Assembly: GCA_008508345.1 (NCBI GenBank)
Contig: QNGE01000119.1
Location: 83,207-147,206, forward strand
Origin: Paragonimus westermani
Lineage: Eukaryota; Platyhelminthes; Trematoda; Plagiorchiida; Troglotrematidae
DNA length: 64,000 nt
Direction of reading: 5' to 3'
Positions 1 through 10,249 of the stretch are shown piece by piece (the stretch's first letter is position 1; every line of letters starts with the position of its first letter). The translations under genes were made by a program, and so were the position numbers. The notes under the pieces were generated by a model, which saw only the letters and a list, made by a program, of their open reading frames with translations, was not told the DNA's origin and ran no database searches.

Positions 1-81
1 TCTTTCTATATAGGGTTTGCTGTTTCTTCATGGTTGTGTGGCAGTTAAGCATTAGTGTTAACCACTGATGTATTGCTGTCT

Positions 82-106
82 ATGATGATGATGATGATGA
101 TGATGA
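82..106. repeat. TGA/ATG trinucleotide microsatellite
   Basis: About eight tandem copies of the trinucleotide TGA/ATG are visible. This is a simple sequence repeat with no associated gene. Confidence 0.9.
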
Positions 107-779
107 ACCGGGGCACATCGGGGTTGAGGTTGGCTAATCCTCACACCTCCTTAAAGGCCAACGGGAAGTCAAGCCTGGCTGTGGTAGGGCCTCCAGGATG
201 TGACTGAGAGCATCATGGTGTCAAAAGTACATCCCCACATCCTGGAGATTATCCAGAGCAATGTGGATAAGGTGGAACCGTCTATACTGATTGATGTTAC
301 TCAACCTACAAAGCACGGGTTTGCTGCTCAGTTTGAGTTGGAATGCTTCACGAACATTTAGCCAATGGTTGAGGTCATCTTGTTCTCTCAGCAGAAGCGA
401 TTGACCTTCGCTCTATAATGCGTTATACAACAGGAGATTGTGCCGTCCGATCTGGGGGGGAAACCTTAGCTGGAGCATTCGTACCTTGCGTCCTGGTAGT
501 TACAGGAATTGCTCGTGATAAATGGGTGCGTTGGGGAGAGTCAGGAGCCGTGCCAGAATCAACTGGTGTCAGCAATATGTCCTTACATAACTTTATCTTT
601 AGTTTCCGCTTAGTGGTTTGGAACTGTACCGTTCCAACGATATTGGCTGGCGGGGTTCCTGTATTCGAAGTCGCGGAATTAGTTCGTAACGGTAACAGAG
701 AGCATTTCGTGGTGCATAAGGTGATCATCTGCCAACTGAATATAAAGAGTATAACTTAGAGAAGATAGGCGGAATCGTT
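107..779. other. No recognisable gene
   Basis: Short open frames exist on both strands (for example 418-759 on +), but they overlap one another and show no motif I know. It could be flanking DNA or the outer part of the MULE transposon. I could not find terminal inverted repeats matching sequence downstream of the transposase. Confidence 0.5.
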
Positions 780-1044
780 CACCAAAACGTCACAGTCGTG
801 ATTTTGGCGGAATATATATTCCGATATATAGTCCGATATATATCGGACCTCATTGATTTTACTTGGACACTTCACGCAATTTCTCGGAGTTTTCAAGGAT
901 ATCTCGAATATCGACTGGAAAGGCTGAAACTGTTTCAGTCGTAGGCGGGAGAGAAATCTACATTGATAATTGATTTTGAACAAGGTGCACCTTGTTTATG
1001 CCGTTGCGTTCCCGTCGTACCATGGTACGACGGGAACGCAACGG
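780..1044. repeat. Cluster of perfect palindromes and a hairpin
   Basis: Five self-complementary sequences lie in 265 bp: an imperfect hairpin at 782-807, and perfect palindromes at 809-822 (14 bp), 831-848 (18 bp), 979-996 (18 bp) and 1001-1044 (44 bp, no spacer, centred on CCATGG). The 44-bp unit is almost extended on both sides by TTTAT/ATAAA-like arms. They lie upstream of the transposase gene and may be subterminal repeats of that transposon, though this is inference. Confidence 0.85.
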
Positions 1045-1052
1045 TATAAAAT
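1045..1052 (+). promoter_or_regulatory. TATA-box-like site
   Basis: TATAAAAT follows directly on the 44-bp palindrome. It is the best TATA-like match upstream of the transposase start at 1658, but about 600 bp separate them, so a link needs a long 5' leader or an unseen exon. The assignment is inference. Confidence 0.3.
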
Positions 1053-1205
1053 ACAAAGAGGGAATACCTAAGGCAGTGATCTGTAAGTAGTTCAATAGTC
1101 ATGTGCGCTCCGTGCATACAACAGTAACTTTAAAAGGCAGAGGTGGTACAGGTGGTCTGATTATGTTCAACACACAGCTTGTAAGTTCAAGGGAAATTGG
1201 ATATT

Positions 1206-1325
1206 CTATCAGCCACAACATATATATATTTATATGCACATACATATATATATGGAAATATTTGTGCACACCATTATATAGATGCATATACGTATGTATG
1301 TATATAAATATACATATATTTGCAT
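1206..1325. repeat. TA/ATAC-rich microsatellite
   Basis: Runs of TATA, CATA and GTATGTAT. Short open frames rich in Tyr, Ile, Met and His here are products of the repeat, not genes. Confidence 0.8.
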
Positions 1326-1657
1326 TTCTCCACCCTCATCTAGAATAACAAGTTGCCCAATGAGAAGATTGCGTATCAAGGTCAGCCAGGGTATGATTGC
1401 CCTTCACGGATTTGTTATTCGCCGGTACGAAAGGGAAAAAACTCCCATCCCCCACGAGAGTCGGTATGCTTTCATAAAAAAATAATGGGAAAACTGGTAT
1501 AAGGCGAGTGTTACCGCAAGTTTCAGTAAAATGGTACAAGTGAAAATCCCAAATGAAATGTATGTAAATGTGCATTTCACGGATCCTAACATTAACGCAC
1601 CCCGTTAGTGTTTAAATGGTCCACCGCAAGTAAGTCACTTTCGTACGGTGAATCAGC

Positions 1658-4024
1658 ATGGCGGTGAACAACGAGGACGTGTATTGGAGAATATTCAAGG
1701 AGAAGTATCAGAACTTCCGAGAGTACCAGGAGGATCTCAACAGATTTCAACGGGAAACGTGTAGCAGTTTCTTTATCAATAGTTCGCAAACGGCAGCAAG
1801 TGCCAAGAAACATAGGGGAATAGATTTGCCGCCAGGCTGCCCGTACGGAAGTGTCGTGTATAAGTGTGTACACTGTACTCGTCGGACGGTAGCCGCCAAA
1901 CGGTAATATATTAGTACAATTCTTATGAAATTACCTTTTAGATTCGCTGATTACGGCTGCAAGGCCTCTTGGGTAGTTCACTATCGCAGCGGTGCATATC
2001 GAATCGAAAAGGCCAAACTGGAACATTCACACGACTTCCAAGTTGGACGGCCTAGCATATATCCCAGAAATAGACGTCTGTCGATTGCAGATGAGCGTCA
2101 TGTGACTGAGATGATGCAGAACTTCAAAAACACCCGTGAGATGAAGTTGTACGTCCAGTGTAAGTTCGGGATTAAGATGCATGCAGACGACTTACGCAAT
2201 CTACGTAAGAAGCAGTGTAAGGCTGACTCCCGGAGTGAGCTTGTTAAATTACGCGATCTGCTTAAAGCAGAAGGACAGTATTGCTTTCTGTTAGGGGAGA
2301 AGTATTTGCGGTTCGCTTTCTTCGTTCCGAAAGGTTCTTTCCAGCTTTGTCCTAAATTTACGGACGTCATTTTGGCGGACGCCACTCATCAGTTAAACTA
2401 CGGGGGCTTCATACTGTGGCACGCCATGTTGGTAGATGTAACTGGCGTAGGTGTGACGTTTTTTTACGCACTGATGCCTAATGAAACGACGGCCAGTTAC
2501 CGCATAGTTTTACAACGTATGCTTAAAATGTTACCTTGCACGTCAGCAGTGCAAACTTTCGTCGTTGATCGTTCGCCTGCACAGTGGCGAGCAATTCGCG
2601 AAGTTTATCCTAGGTGTGCCACTGTATTTTGCCGTTTTCACTTGATGAATGATGTCTCACGGCGATGTCGTCACTTAGTAGGCTTAGACACGTATCCAAA
2701 AAACCGCGTATACCAATGGACACGTAACATGGTATACACGGGGAACGTATCACAGTTTAACAGGTCACTGCAGGCTATCAAGTCTGTAAGCCGGGAAGCT
2801 TTCGACTACCTTTGTAAGACATGGCTCGTCTGCAAATCTGGCTGGGCCTCTCATTTGCTAACAGGGACCGTTCTCCTCGGTAACTATACAACCAACCGAG
2901 TGGAGAACGAGAATAGGCACATTAAAAGTGCTGTATGTGAACGTCCAACAGTATATGAGTTAATGAAACATATTGTTGAACGTTCAAAGAGTATGTTTTC
3001 TGATCGTTTGTGCGCTGCTGGTATACAACGTATGAAGTTGTTTACACCGCCAGTAAGATATGAAAACCTTTGTGCACTTCTGAAACCGCTATCAGAATTT
3101 GCAAGAGGTGTTTTCCTGAAGCATTTCGATAATAGTCGAATAGAAGACGTCAGTTACGAGAAAGGGATGTGGAATATTCGGTGTGAAAAACAGCGAACGT
3201 TTCACGTTGCCGTAGGTGAAAATAGTAGATGTGATTGCAGCTTCTTTTCACAATGGATGATGCCGTGTAGCCATCTGGTCGCAGTTTACCGCGTAATCGA
3301 CAGGCCGATCGGCAGGTTAGCGGAGAAGTGTAGATGGGCATTACCCGACACTGCCCCCACTGAGGTTGCACCCAGTGACATACAGGAACCAGTAGTATGC
3401 ATGCCCACTCCGGTGGCACATTCCCGTTTAGATAGAATCCGAAACGCGGAAGATGCATGCCAAGATCTTGCTGTTACTTTGGGCTGCATGAGTGATGACA
3501 ATAACAACAAGCATGTTGCGACGATCCGTGGGACGAATGAGCTGTTATCCAGGCATCCAGATCTCATACTGCATTGTTCACTCCCTGGACATGAGACCGT
3601 GCAAATAAGCGGCAGGAAGTCTTTTGATAACTTGTGGTCCGAGATTAAGGCACGACCAGCCGATAACTGGTACGACTGCTTCGCCGTTCCGCAGGAACAG
3701 CCACAGGTAAAACGGGCTAGGAAATGCTTGATAACCGACTCAAATATTCCCCCGTGCAGCGTTTTCCCTCCTACAAACCATAAATGTCTGAATCCCTCCA
3801 TACCATCCACTAGCAAGGCGGTGTGTCAGTCAGATGAGTTGAGTCACACGCTTCCGATCTCCATCACATGTGTCTCATTTGTTTCCCCAGGGCGCAGGAA
3901 GTCCGCACTTGGAAGTCGAGTGACTAACGGTAGTTTGCAGCAGATAGGAGTTATAGGGGATCCCTTAGAAACAGAGCGTGTTAGGCGAGTCATTACGGGC
4001 GGTTTAAAGCAATTCAAAACATAG
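1658..4024 (+). CDS. MULE-type transposase with SWIM zinc finger (two exons)
   Basis: Transposase of the Mutator-like (MULE) superfamily, which cuts and joins transposon ends. The model is exon 1 at 1658-1902, a 39-nt intron, and exon 2 at 1942-4024, giving about 775 residues. Splicing joins KCVHC (around residue 70) to GCKASW and HSH (around 110), completing a WRKY/GCM1-type C2HC-like DNA-binding cluster split by the intron. The catalytic core shows ADATH (Asp codon at 2378), VVDRSP (Asp at 2567) and NRVENE (Glu at 2903 or 2909). A SWIM finger, CDC...CSH, lies at 3230-3274. The long second exon has no internal stop, so the copy is young or under selection. The C-terminal ~230 residues are low-similarity. 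The next frame, after TAG at 4022, encodes a PHD-like finger. No terminal inverted repeats or target duplication were found, so domestication cannot be excluded. Confidence 0.8.
1903..1941 (+). other. 39-nt intron in the transposase gene
   Basis: The donor is GTAATA and the acceptor CCTTTTAG. Removing it joins codon parts CG and A into one Arg codon and keeps the frame. Unspliced, exon 1 stops at 1904-1906 (TAA). The predicted junction restores the zinc cluster, which supports it. Its size matches the 31-40-nt introns in the SLC35F6-like gene of this window. Confidence 0.7.
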
Positions 4025-4249
4025 ATGAGGGAACGTATTGTAAGGAAGATGGCCTTGAAGCCGGTAAACGACGACGTTTGTCAGATATGTTACCAGAAGG
4101 AAGATCCTGTGGACTTAGACGAGGACAACATCGACTGGGTCCAGTGCTCCAAGTGCTGCTGTTGGTACCATCACTCGCGTGCTGACTACAACAAATCCGA
4201 TGTCGAATTCACCTGCCTGGACTGTAAGACAATTCAGCAGCCAACGTGA
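4025..4249 (+). CDS. PHD-like zinc finger module in frame with the transposase
   Basis: A 74-residue frame starts with ATG directly after the transposase TAG and in the same frame. It reads CQIC near residue 20, CSKC-CCWYHH near 45 and CLDC near 65, the layout of a C4HC3 PHD finger, a fold that reads histone tails or acts in protein contacts. The expected HxxC step reads HHSR, so one zinc ligand appears to be Arg instead of Cys. The module could be a C-terminal domain of the transposase reached by stop readthrough or by removing an in-frame mini-intron, or the TAG could be an inactivating mutation. It is too short to be convincing as a separate gene. Confidence 0.55.
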   Translation: MRERIVRKMALKPVNDDVCQICYQKEDPVDLDEDNIDWVQCSKCCCWYHHSRADYNKSDVEFTCLDCKTIQQPT

Positions 4250-4405
4250 ATCCCGAGAATGGCCCCAATGTCCTACTCAGGGCAGGCTGGAATAATCCCA
4301 CGGCACACTTCAGGGCCTTTTACAGCTTGATTTCCATCCCGAGCCCTACTCACTTATTGTTAACATGCGTAGGATCGTTCACTGAGGGCAGATGATGAGG
4401 GCCAC
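4250..4405. other. 3' flank of the transposase, no gene
   Basis: Non-coding sequence after the PHD-like frame. I see no clear polyadenylation signal or terminal inverted repeat. Confidence 0.4.
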
Positions 4406-4508
4406 TGAGTCTTATTTCAGTGGCGTCCTGTTGGGTACACAACCGATTGAGCGTACGGTTTACCGTGGGTGGGCGATTAGGGACGTTGAATCTCATTTTA
4501 GTGGCAAC
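4406..4508. repeat. Two imperfect direct repeats about 80 bp apart
   Basis: About 22 bp at 4406-4427 (TGAGTCTTATTTCAGTGGC core) recurs at 4486-4508 (TGAATCTCATTTTAGTGGC core), each near an ACAACCGAT or GCAACCGAT word. They may be part of the 3' end of the MULE element. Their role is unknown. Confidence 0.6.
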
Positions 4509-4509
4509 C

Positions 4510-4783
4510 GATGTATATACACCTGTATATGTATACATATGGATATATCCATATGATTATACGTATGCATATACGTACACATATGTATATATACATATGT
4601 ATACATATGATTAACGTTATAAACGTTCGTGCAGATCTATGTACATATATACATACATATGTATGTATGTGCAAATATATATTCATATGTGTGCACATAA
4701 TAATACGCTAAAATATATGTGCATATATCAATATTATATTAATATACATGTTATGTATATTTGTACATATATATGTAAACATA
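4510..4783. repeat. TA/ATAC-rich microsatellite
   Basis: Dense ATATGTATACATATG-type repeats run up to the start of the Gypsy LTR. They resemble the microsatellite inside that LTR, which blurs the left boundary of the retrotransposon and any target-site duplication. Confidence 0.8.
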
Positions 4784-5840
4784 TGTGTAGCGACTATAAT
4801 AAATAATATTTTGATAGTCGCATTCATCCGTACATTTTCGATTATTCTGGTTTTGTACCTATTTCTGGTTTAGTCCAGCTACCCATTTCGTAACATCCGG
4901 CCCGGGGCTAAAAACACAACTCGCTCCGTGTCTCGCTAGCTTGACGTGTCTCTCTGTACTCTCTATTTTTCAGGGTCGGTAATAATACACGAAGTCAACG
5001 CGCTGGGATTTGGCTTTTCATTGTCGATTGATTGTCGATAGTGATAACTGACTGGGTTTTATTTTGTTGGATCAGTTCTAACATATGTATATATACATAC
5101 ATATAAATAATTGTAAGTAAACCGTTGTGTAAATAAATATATATATGCAAACATGCATACATATATCTGTCTCTGCAACAGCATGCATATATATACATCA
5201 GTATACATGTACATGTATACATATGTACATATATATACATATATATGTTAATAAGTATACGTGTATATATATAGATATGCAGACGAGTACAAATGTATTA
5301 TACATATATCTACACACATAAGTACTTATGTACATATCTATGTACATATATATGTATACTCATATACATAATATATATATATAATTCCATATACATATCT
5401 ATATGAATACGTTCATCAGAGTGTATACATATATATATGTATGTATAGACTGTCGAACGTATTCATATAGGTGTGTCTATGGAATTATAAATATATATAT
5501 TTACGTAAATAAGTATACATATATATGTATATATGTATTCATATATATATGTATATTTGCATATACCTATGTGTATATTTATACACGTGGATATACATAC
5601 TACCTAGATGTATGTATAGGTATATGCAAATATATATACGTATATATATATGCTTTTTGTCACAATATACTTACATATCAATCACCGCATGCTTTCACAT
5701 GTTCGCAGATATTTCCCCACACACCTCAGGTATTCTGATACATATGGTCTACATATATATTACACACTTGTATATATTACAAGCATACTGCTTAGGCAAC
5801 CAATGAGAAACTTCTGCTTCAAGGTCACTCAGCGTATTGT
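4784..5840 (+). repeat. 5' LTR of the outer Gypsy element
   Basis: Starts TGTGTAGCGACTAT and runs to the N at 5841. An 8-bp stem (GCGACTAT / ATAGTCGC) sits at its start. About 700 bp of its interior (5090-5660) is TA/ATAC microsatellite, unusual for an LTR. It matches 14200-15258 except for T/C near 5079 and one TA unit. Confidence 0.8.
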
Positions 5841-5841
5841 N

Positions 5842-6151
5842 ACCTTGGCCTCAGGCGGACATTCCGCTGGGTGTTCACAGTTGACGCGATACCTTTCGCT
5901 ACAACCGGCATCGATTTTCTCCGGCATATCTGCCTCCTGGTTGATACGAGACGCCGTGTGTTAATAAATTCTATCAATAAACTAAGTATACCCGACACAC
6001 AAACAACAGTCGCAGCCATAACACCCATATATACCCAACCCGCCGCCCGCAAACAATTTGTGAATCTCTTCACTGAGTTTCCACAGCCCGTTCGCACATC
6101 GAAAGATATCCCACCTGTGACCTCAAATGTCACACACCATATCCGTACTAG
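5842..6151 (+). pseudogene. Outer element: end of protease and linker to RT
   Basis: Open frame 0 reads LGLRRTFRWVFTVDAIPF then GIDFLRHICLLVDTRRR, the C-terminal protease region of CsRn1-type Gypsy elements, and continues to HHIRT. It is cut at 6151 by the nested element and resumes at 10717 with GSPVSARPLRLAPDKL. The N-terminal protease, including the DTG active site, and gag are absent, lost at the N. Confidence 0.7.
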
Positions 6152-6456
6152 TGTAGTGAGGATAGACGATCGCACCCTACTACTCACACCACTATTCAGT
6201 AACCGCATGGATCGAAATGATCGCGGGATAAATACGGGAGACATATGGGAAGGATCGTTGGAAGGCAATTGATAGTTAATGGCTGTCGCCACATGACGGA
6301 ACTGAGACATGGTGTCCAAAGCGACTGGTGCGTCCTCAGAAGAGTGCGGCGTGCAAATGAGTGTTTTTGTTCCTAGTCCCGTTGAGACGCTTAAGTGGTG
6401 TATTGGTTCCTCCAATAAAATAACCTTCGTGTCATCCGCCTTCTGGATTCACAACA
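6152..6456 (+). repeat. 5' LTR of the nested Gypsy element
   Basis: Runs from TGTAGTGAGG to TTCACAACA (TG...CA ends) and contains CAATAAAATAA, a likely polyadenylation signal. A third, solo copy lies at 26106-26375 on the minus strand. Confidence 0.9.
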
Positions 6457-6475
6457 ATTGGTGTCGTGACCAGGA
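6457..6475 (+). promoter_or_regulatory. Primer-binding-site region of the nested element
   Basis: ATTGGTGTCGTGACC follows the 5' LTR. It contains TGG, as expected for pairing to a tRNA 3' CCA end. I cannot assign the tRNA with confidence. Confidence 0.45.
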
Positions 6476-6482
6476 TACAAGG

Positions 6483-7142
6483 ATGAAGATCCTGTGGCCA
6501 CAACCGTTTGAAGAAGGGGATGTTCGGAGTTTCCTGGAGGATTTCGAGAACGTGGCGGAAGCGGTCGAAGTGAAGGCAGACCGGGCGAAGCTGGCAGCCC
6601 TGCGGATGCTGGTCAAGGGCAGGGCGAAGGCGATGCTGGTTGCGGCGCGAAGGGGCCCTGTGAAGCTGGAGTGAGCTACCGCGAAGGAGGCGCTAATTGT
6701 CGGGTTCGACAACCCCGCCGACTGCCAGGAGGCAATGAGGCTGTTCAAGGGCGCACGGCTTGGACCAGGAGGCAGGGCTCTGGTCTGCACCATGCCCCTT
6801 CGGGCAGCGTTGCCGAGAGCCCTGCCACATTTGGACCAGATCTCCGAACAGCGCATGCTGACAGCACAGTTCTTGGACGGAGTGCCACCAACAGTCCGGG
6901 ATCATCTCAGAGTTGATCTCATCACACAGCCCATGACGCTGGAACAGTTGGCCGATGCAGCTCGACAATTGCTAGCAGAAAATTTCACGACAGTCAACAA
7001 GGTGGAGGCAAGCAAACCGAGTGACCCGGTTGACCTTCGAAGCGCGGTGGAAAGTTTGACTCAGGAAGTGGCGGCGTTGAAGATGAAAGAGGAGGAGAAC
7101 CGTGGCGACATCTGTTACGGATGCGGAAGACGGGGATACTGA
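6483..7142 (+). pseudogene. Nested element gag with broken zinc knuckle
   Basis: A gag-like frame starts MKILWPQPFEEGD and continues in one frame past a TGA at 6672 to a TGA at 7140. The second half (LDQISEQRMLTAQFLDGV and later) reads like Gypsy capsid. It ends in a CCHC knuckle, CYGCGRRGY-stop-RRFC, where the His position is Tyr and the next codon, normally Trp in such knuckles, is TGA. Both fit single transitions. Gag packages the RNA, so this copy would not assemble. Confidence 0.75.
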
Positions 7143-7643
7143 CGAAGATTTTGCCCACTCGGCAAGAAAGGGTCGTACTCTAATAAAGGTTTCGTCGATT
7201 TTTCCTTATTTGGGAAAGGGGATACGGTAATACGGGCGGTTGATAAGACAGCGGTTCAGGCCAGGTCAGAAGTCAATGGTAGCTTGGAGTACTGTTTGAT
7301 CGACACTGGGGCCGCGATTTAGTTGATTGGACCGAGACCAGGAAAGATTGTGCGGCCGTGTGCGATGGTAGTCCGAACGGTTGGTGGGTTTACTCTGAAA
7401 GTTGATGGTCTGGCAGCATATGGTGTTCGAATCGATGGTCATGTAGTCAAACAACCGTCCATGATTGCCCCCGACGCACGTCAGACTATCTTCAGGGCGG
7501 AGTTTTTCTTGACCACGTTGAGGCCGTGATTGATTTGAAGCATGATAAACTGGTAACGAAGTATGGGGTGGTTCCACTGGTGAGAAAGCGCAAAACCCAG
7601 TTTGGACGAATTGACGTGAACGTACCCAGGGCAATGCCAACTT
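7143..7643 (+). pseudogene. Nested element protease region
   Basis: Frame 0 reads YCLIDTGAAI with the aspartic protease triad DTGA at 7302-7313, then a TAG at 7320, then a frame to 7529 (VRTVGGFTLKVDG). The stretch before RT is split between frames. The catalytic Asp is present but the stop inactivates the protein. Confidence 0.65.
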
Positions 7644-9545
7644 GTGACAATCAGTTTGCTGAACGAAGTGATGCGCAAATTTCAGGGATTGTTCACTACA
7701 GATCAGGACCCGCATGGCTATTGTGACTGGGTTGAGCCCGAAATCCCCAGCGAATCTAAGCGATTTCGGCCATTCGGACCCAGAAGAATTCCAGTGCACT
7801 TGCAGCCGGAAATTGAACGACAAGTGGAGGACATGCTGAAGGAGAAAATCATCGAGGAGGCCGATAGCCCGTTCAACTCGCCTGTCTTGTTGGTGAAGAA
7901 GCCTAACGGTAAATTTCGACTTTGCGTTGAGTTCAGGCGGCTGAACGAGATAACCATCAATAAAGTCGTAGCAGTCCCGTCGGTGGCGGAGCTTTTTGAA
8001 AAGCTACGGAACGCCAGGGTGTTTACAGTGTTGAACTTACGGTCCGGATATTGGCAGGTCCCGATCAAACAATCGGACCGAGATAAAACAGCGTTCACAG
8101 TGGGCCAAGAGCAATACCGCTTCAAACGGATGCCGTTCAGACTCTCAAGCGCCCCCTTCACGTTCAGACGACTGATGCTGAAGGTGTTGGACTGATTGAG
8201 CAAAACTGTTGTCTACGGAGACGATATTGTCATTTACAGCATAAACGAGACAGAACATACCGTGCACATTTCGGTGGTGCTGCATAAGATCGAAAAAGCC
8301 GGCTTCCGGATCAATAGTTCAAAGTCCCAAATGGCGAAACAAACGGTAGTACTCCTCGGTCACAAGGTCGGTCAGGAGGAGGTCCAGCCACTGCCCGAGA
8401 AACTGTTGACAATCGAGGCTATTCCGGTGCCAACATCGAAGAGGACGCCGCGACAGTTTTGCGGTCGCGTTGGGTTCTACAGCCGCTTCATCAAAAACTT
8501 CCATGACCTCGCGAGTCCTTTATACGAAATTCTGAGGAAGGATTGCAAATTTCATTGGTCACAGAAAGCCAACCAAGCGTTCGTCGAGATCCAACGCTTG
8601 ATGAAAGAAGGACAGCTGACTCTGAAATTGCCAGTGACTGGACAGAGCTTCATTGTCTCAACGGATGCGAGTGATGTAGGAATTGGAGCGGTACTGAAGC
8701 AGGAGGACGGTGTGGTGGAATACGCCAGTCGGGTACTGAGTCCTGCTGAACGAAACTATTCAACGACAGAGAAAGAATGTTTGGCAATCGTATGGGCCTT
8801 GGAAAAATGGAGGCCGTACTTGCTCGGCCGACAGTTCCATGTGGAGACTGACCACAAACCGCTGGAGTGGATTAAATCGGCGAAGGACCCTCGAGGAAGG
8901 CTGGCTCGTTGGGCATTACGACTACAGGAGTACGACTTCACAATCCGCCACTTGTCCGGGAAAGAGAACTGTGTGCCCGATTTGCTTTCCCGAACGCAAC
9001 ACCTCGATGAGGTCCACAAGGACGTGGTCGGAGTTAACAGTATTGAACTGGAGAGTGACCCCGGGAAGTTACAAGCAGCACAGAGAATGGATACGACGAT
9101 CCGGACGGTGATTGACCGACTGTTGTCGGGAGGACAACCGCCAGAGGACGAGGTGAATCCGGAATTGAAAGCTTTCAGAATGCACTGGTCCGATTTGCGG
9201 CTGGATAGTGCCGGAATTTTGATGCGCCAAGTGCGAGAGGGAATTAACGTCCCGGTCATACCGGCGGAATTGAGGGCGACAATTGTGAAAGAATGTCATC
9301 AGCTGGCTCATACGGGTTGTCATCGAACCTACAAAATGCTAAAGCAAAGTGTATACTGGCCGGGAATGAAGAGTGATGTTAACAATCATGTGCGAGCATG
9401 CAAGCAGTGTCAGTTAGTGAAGATCACTAACCACCCCAGTGAGTATCCCACACAACCAATCCCGGTTAGTAAAATTGGAGAACTGTGGTCGGTGGATGTG
9501 ATGGTCCCCTTTCCAGTAACGACGTCAGAAAATCAATACATCTAA
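7644..9545 (+). pseudogene. Nested element RT, RNase H and integrase N-terminus
   Basis: The RT start (EIERQVEDMLKEKIIEEADS, SPVLLVKKPNGKFRLCV) runs to a TGA at 8193. The same frame then carries VVYGDDIVIYS (RT catalytic YxDD at 8214), the thumb, RNase H (STDASDVGIGAVL, ETDHKPLEW) and the HHCC integrase finger (YWPGM, CKQCQ). The frame ends at TAA 9543 just after the first integrase Asp (LWSVDVM), where a one-base loss shifts the next segment. YGDD is an unusual form of the Gypsy YxDD motif. Confidence 0.8.
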
Positions 9546-9547
9546 TC

Positions 9548-10249
9548 ATGACCGAACACTTCACAAGGTGGATCGAAGCAGCCGCCATACCCGATCAGCG
9601 CGCGAACACTGTATGCAAGGCGGTGATGAAGCACATCGTAGCGGATCACGGAATACCACGGAGCATATTGACTGATTAAGGCCCCTGCTTCGGAAGTGAG
9701 GAGTTCCGGAACTGTTTGGGGCGTTTGGGAATCAAGAAAATACGCACAACTCCATACCATCCTCAATCAAACGGATTGACGAAGAGGAACAATCGCACAA
9801 TCAAGGAATGGTTGCCTGCGAAAGGAGGAAGCTGGAAAGAAACGTTACCGTTGATTCTATTGGCCCACCGCTGTTCGCCGCAAGGGGCAACGACGAAGTC
9901 GCCATTCGAGCTAATGTATGGGCGCGTGCCACGCTTGCCAGTCGATCGGGAGATTGGTTTATGGGGAGACCGACGGATGAGCACGCGTGAATTAGCGGAA
10001 GCACGGAGATCAGCCACTCGGAACTTGCAAAACACACAAGAAGCGTCTAAGGAGCAATCAACCGCGAGGTTATCGGATCGAAGGACTGTGTTTGAACCTG
10101 AATCTAAGGTCAGATACCGAGACCGACGGAGCGCGGGGGCAACAAGACCCGAATCTAGGAAGTTCCTGGCAAAGTGAAGAGGACTGTATGTGGTAGTTGA
10201 ACGTCGTGGCCCAGTGTATCTGATAAAGAATGAGAAAAATCAACATTGA
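9548..10249 (+). pseudogene. Nested element integrase core and tail
   Basis: Frame 2 carries MTEHFTRWIEAAAIPDQ, then LTD followed by TAA (9677) where Gln is usual, then YHPQSNGLTKRNNRTIKEWL. The catalytic third residue, Glu in VER or TER, is Lys here. A further TGA at 10175 precedes a tail ending RRGPVYLIKNEKN. Integrase joins the cDNA to host DNA; this copy is inactive. Confidence 0.75.

Noticed and set aside
418..759. 113-residue frame near the left edge
   Set aside because: An overlapping minus-strand frame of similar length and no motif, hydrophobic pattern or splice context supports coding.
5403..5806. Tyr/Ile/His-rich open frames in the TA repeats (also at 1103, 4498, 14821)
   Set aside because: They follow directly from TA/ATAC microsatellite sequence, occur on both strands and have no protein features.
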